Shown in pieces: positions 61,643 through 64,000 of a DNA stretch of 64,000 nt (positions within the stretch are counted from its first letter, which is position 1; each line of letters opens with the position of its first letter). A program made the translations under genes and the position numbers. The DNA comes from Cryobacterium luteum (lineage in GTDB: Bacteria; Actinomycetota; Actinomycetes; Actinomycetales; Microbacteriaceae): positions 186,001 through 250,000 of the forward strand of contig NZ_FOCN01000002.1 of NCBI RefSeq assembly GCF_900110125.1, given 5' to 3'. The notes under the pieces are model-generated. The model was not told the origin of the DNA. It worked only from the letters and a program-made list of their open reading frames with translations, and made no database searches.

Positions 61643-62011
61643 ATGAAGATTCTGGTGGTGTGCGGAGCTGGTGCGTCGAGCACGTTCGTGGCGCTTCGCC
61701 TGCGACGCAGCGCCACCCTGCGCGGCCTCACCGCCTCGGTGACCGCCATCACCGAAGCGGACCTGCTCGTGCGCCTCGCCGCCGCCGTCGCCCACACCCC
61801 GGTCGATGTCGTACTGGTCGGCCCGCACCTCGCGCCCGCCTTTCCGGCCATCGCTCAGCAATGCGCCGAACACGGAGCGCTGGCTCGACTCCTGCCCACC
61901 ACGATCTTCACCGACCGAGACGGTGAGACCGCACTCGACCTGATCCTCGCGGCGATGGGCCAACCCGAACAACCCAGCCAGACAACAACGACAAGAGAGG
62001 TCTTGAAATGA
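61643..62011 (+). CDS. Small PTS IIB-like protein (lactose/cellobiose type)
   Basis: The ATG at 61643 follows GGAAGG and gives 122 residues; the longer open frame overlaps the divergent spacer and regulator gene. The N-terminal ILVVCGAGASSTF loop carries the phosphocysteine of IIB proteins. VDVVLVGPHLAP fits the lactose/cellobiose IIB fold. MtlA downstream already has its own IIB domain, so this is either an added phosphocarrier or a signalling partner of the PRD regulator. It overlaps mtlA (ATGA). Confidence 0.85.
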   Translation: MKILVVCGAGASSTFVALRLRRSATLRGLTASVTAITEADLLVRLAAAVAHTPVDVVLVGPHLAPAFPAIAQQCAEHGALARLLPTTIFTDRDGETALDLILAAMGQPEQPSQTTTTREVLK

Positions 62012-63579
62012 CGACGACATCAGCCGACCCGCAGCGCCCAGGTACACGCGTGCACGTGCAGCGCTTCGGCACCTTTTTGAGCGGCATGGTCATGCCGAAC
62101 ATCCCCGCGTTCATTGCCTGGGGACTCATCACCGCCCTGTTCATCTCGACCGGCTGGCTGCCCAACGGCATCCTCGGCGGTTTCGGTGATGCCGACGCCA
62201 TCGGCTGGCAGGGCGCCGCCACCGCACTGGCCGCCAACGAAGACGGCTCGACCTTCCCGCAATATGTCGGCCTGGTCGGCCCGATGATCACCTACCTGCT
62301 GCCCCTGCTGATCGCCAACACCGGCGGTCGCATGGTCTACGACACCCGCGGCGGCGTCATCGCCACGATCGCCACTATGGGTGTCATCGTCGGTAGCCAG
62401 ATCCCGATGTTCATCGGCGCCATGATCGTCGGCCCGCTCGCCGCCTGGCTGCTCAAAAAGGTCGACTCCATCTGGGACGGCAAGATCAAGCCCGGCTTCG
62501 AGATGCTCATCGACAACTTCTCGGCCGGCATTCTCGGCGCGCTGCTCGCGATCGGGGCCTTCTTCGGAATCGCGCCGGTGGTGACCTGGCTGAGCAGCAT
62601 GCTCGAGGCCGGGGTGGACTGGCTGATCAACGCCGGCCTGCTGCCGCTCGCGAGCATCCTGATCGAACCGGGCAAGGTGCTGTTCCTCAACAACGCCATC
62701 AATCACGGCGTGCTCACCCCGCTCGGGGTGCAGCAGGTCGAAGAGAGCGGCAAGTCGCTGCTGTTTCTGCTCGAGGCCAACCCCGGCCCCGGCCTCGGCA
62801 TTCTGCTGGCGTACACGTTCTTCGGACTCGGCATCGCCAAGGCGAGCGCCCCCGGCGCCATCATCATCCAGTTCCTCGGCGGCATTCACGAGATCTATTT
62901 CCCCTACGTGCTGATGAAGCCCCTCCTCATCCTCGCTGCGATCGGCGGCGGCATGACCGGCGTCGCCGTCAACGTGGCGTTCCAGACCGGGCTGCGTGCT
63001 CCAGCCTCACCCGGCAGTATCTTCGCGGTGCTGTTCCAGACCGCCCCCGACAGCTATTTCGGGGTGATTCTCTCGGTGGCCGCCGCCGCCGGGGTGTCGT
63101 TCCTGATCGCGGCCGTCATTCTGCGGGCCAGCCGCAAGCGTGACCTCGCGGCCGGCAGCACCGGCGACCTCGGTGCCGCCGTCGCGCAAACCGAGGCCTA
63201 CAAGGGCAAGTCCAGTTCGGTGCTCGGCGGTCTCGCCGGCCAAGCGGATGCCGCCCCCGCGCCGGTCGGTGCCGGTCGCCCGCTGCACAACATCGTGTTC
63301 GCCTGCGATGCCGGTATGGGGTCGAGCGCCATGGGCGCCTCCGTGCTGCGCAACAAGATGAAGAAGGCCGGCATCGAGGGCGTCACCGTCGTGAACAAGT
63401 CCATCGCCAACCTCGACGGGTCCGCCGACCTGGTCATCACCCACCAGGACCTCACCGACCGGGCACGGAGCAAGTCACCCAACTCGGTGCACGTCTCGGT
63501 CGAGAACTTCATGAACAGCCCCCGGTATGACGAGGTGGTCGAGCTGATCAAGTCGAACGACAACGAGGTGACCCGGTGA
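62008..63579 (+). CDS. mtlA: PTS mannitol transporter subunit IICB
   Basis: The 523-residue protein has the mannitol IIC domain (about 1-380; FLSGMVMPNIPAFIAWG, NNAINHGVLTPLG, GGIHEIYFPYVLM) and a C-terminal IIB domain (about 430-523) with the phosphocysteine in FACDAGMGSSAMG. Unlike E. coli MtlA it lacks a fused IIA domain, which is the next gene. It imports and phosphorylates mannitol. Confidence 0.96.
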   Translation: MTTTSADPQRPGTRVHVQRFGTFLSGMVMPNIPAFIAWGLITALFISTGWLPNGILGGFGDADAIGWQGAATALAANEDGSTFPQYVGLVGPMITYLLPLLIANTGGRMVYDTRGGVIATIATMGVIVGSQIPMFIGAMIVGPLAAWLLKKVDSIWDGKIKPGFEMLIDNFSAGILGALLAIGAFFGIAPVVTWLSSMLEAGVDWLINAGLLPLASILIEPGKVLFLNNAINHGVLTPLGVQQVEESGKSLLFLLEANPGPGLGILLAYTFFGLGIAKASAPGAIIIQFLGGIHEIYFPYVLMKPLLILAAIGGGMTGVAVNVAFQTGLRAPASPGSIFAVLFQTAPDSYFGVILSVAAAAGVSFLIAAVILRASRKRDLAAGSTGDLGAAVAQTEAYKGKSSSVLGGLAGQADAAPAPVGAGRPLHNIVFACDAGMGSSAMGASVLRNKMKKAGIEGVTVVNKSIANLDGSADLVITHQDLTDRARSKSPNSVHVSVENFMNSPRYDEVVELIKSNDNEVTR

Positions 63580-64000
63580 CGCAGAACATCCTCGCGCGCA
63601 GCAACGTGGTGGCCGAAGGCACGGCCACCACCAGGGACGAGGCCATTCGCGAAGCCGGAGCCCTGCTGGTGGACTCCGGCGCGGTGCGGCCCGACTACAT
63701 CGACTCCATGTTCGAGCGGGAAGCCTCGGTCAGCACCTACATGGGCAATCTCCTCGCTATTCCGCACGGCACGAACGAGGCCAAGGAGTCGATCCTGCGC
63801 TCCTCGCTCTCGCTCGTGCGTTACCCGCAGCCGATCGACTGGAACGGCAAACCGGTGCGGTTCGCCGTCGGCATCGCCGGACTGAACAACGAACACCTCG
63901 AGATTCTCTCCAAGGTTGCCATCGTGTTCTCCGACACCGACGAGGTGCAGAAGCTCCTCGACGCCGGGTCGGCCGACGAGATCTTTCAGCTGCTCGAGGA
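63576..64000 (+). CDS. mtlF: PTS mannitol-specific IIA component (3' partial)
   Basis: The frame starts at a GTG overlapping the mtlA stop (GTGA) and is open to the window end, about 141 residues. VTQNILARSNVV, then MGNLLAIPHGTNEAK with the phospho-His, FAVGIAGLNNEHLEILSKVA. This matches mannitol IIA (about 145 residues), so only a few residues are missing. It passes phosphate from HPr to the MtlA IIB domain. Confidence 0.95.
   Translation, partial: MTQNILARSNVVAEGTATTRDEAIREAGALLVDSGAVRPDYIDSMFEREASVSTYMGNLLAIPHGTNEAKESILRSSLSLVRYPQPIDWNGKPVRFAVGIAGLNNEHLEILSKVAIVFSDTDEVQKLLDAGSADEIFQLLE

Noticed and set aside
61501-61851. Extended N-terminus for the PRD regulator
   Set aside because: It would run through the divergent spacer and the IIB-like gene; the HTH domain begins right after the ATG at 61500.

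Overview
The window comes from a high-GC Gram-positive actinobacterium, most likely Microbacteriaceae (Cryobacterium/Leifsonia-like; inferred). The signs are strong G/C third-position bias, many GTG starts, ATGA/GTGA/TAATG overlaps, alanine/lysine-rich tails on ribosomal proteins, probable leaderless starts with a TANNNT box just before ATG, and a frequent GCGGATGC/GCATCCGC octamer. No rRNA, tRNA, CRISPR array, transposase or integrase was seen.

Region 1 (1-15310) is a co-directional block. It holds a very large Ig/fibronectin-like protein (5' end outside the window), a MoxR AAA+ ATPase, a DUF58 protein, a transglutaminase-fold membrane protein whose catalytic triad appears lost, a membrane FHA protein, a PP2C phosphatase, a disordered single-pass protein with tandem D-E-x-T-x-I-V-x-R repeats, and two membrane proteins carrying leucine-rich-repeat-variant segments. 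The same Thr motif occurs in the FHA protein's linker, which suggests a phosphothreonine/FHA/PP2C circuit at the membrane. No kinase lies in the window.

Region 2 (15311-38006) carries two complete type IV pilus gene sets in tandem with the same order: pilB-pilT-pilC-pilA-pilV/W/X-like-(pilD)-pilM-pilN-pilO. Set 1 contains the only prepilin peptidase and a natural PilM-PilN fusion. Set 2 has separate pilM and pilN, a PilT with a long N-terminal extension, and larger minor pilins. A conserved promoter-like element with nearly fixed spacing precedes pilB1, pilB2, pilT2 and pilA2.

Region 3 (38007-41377) holds three small genes of unknown function and intergenic DNA full of GGGCCC-based palindromes and short direct or inverted repeats.

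Region 4 (41123-59559) is the translation block: rpsL-rpsG-fusA-tuf, a small membrane protein, the S10 and spc operons, secY, adk and map. rpsN is absent between rplE and rpsH, where two hairpins sit instead. infA and the alpha operon do not follow map.

Region 5 (59560-64000) is a mannitol-type PTS locus: an MtlR-like PRD regulator on the minus strand, ending directly against map, then divergent genes for a small IIB-like protein, MtlA (IICB) and MtlF (IIA, cut by the window end).
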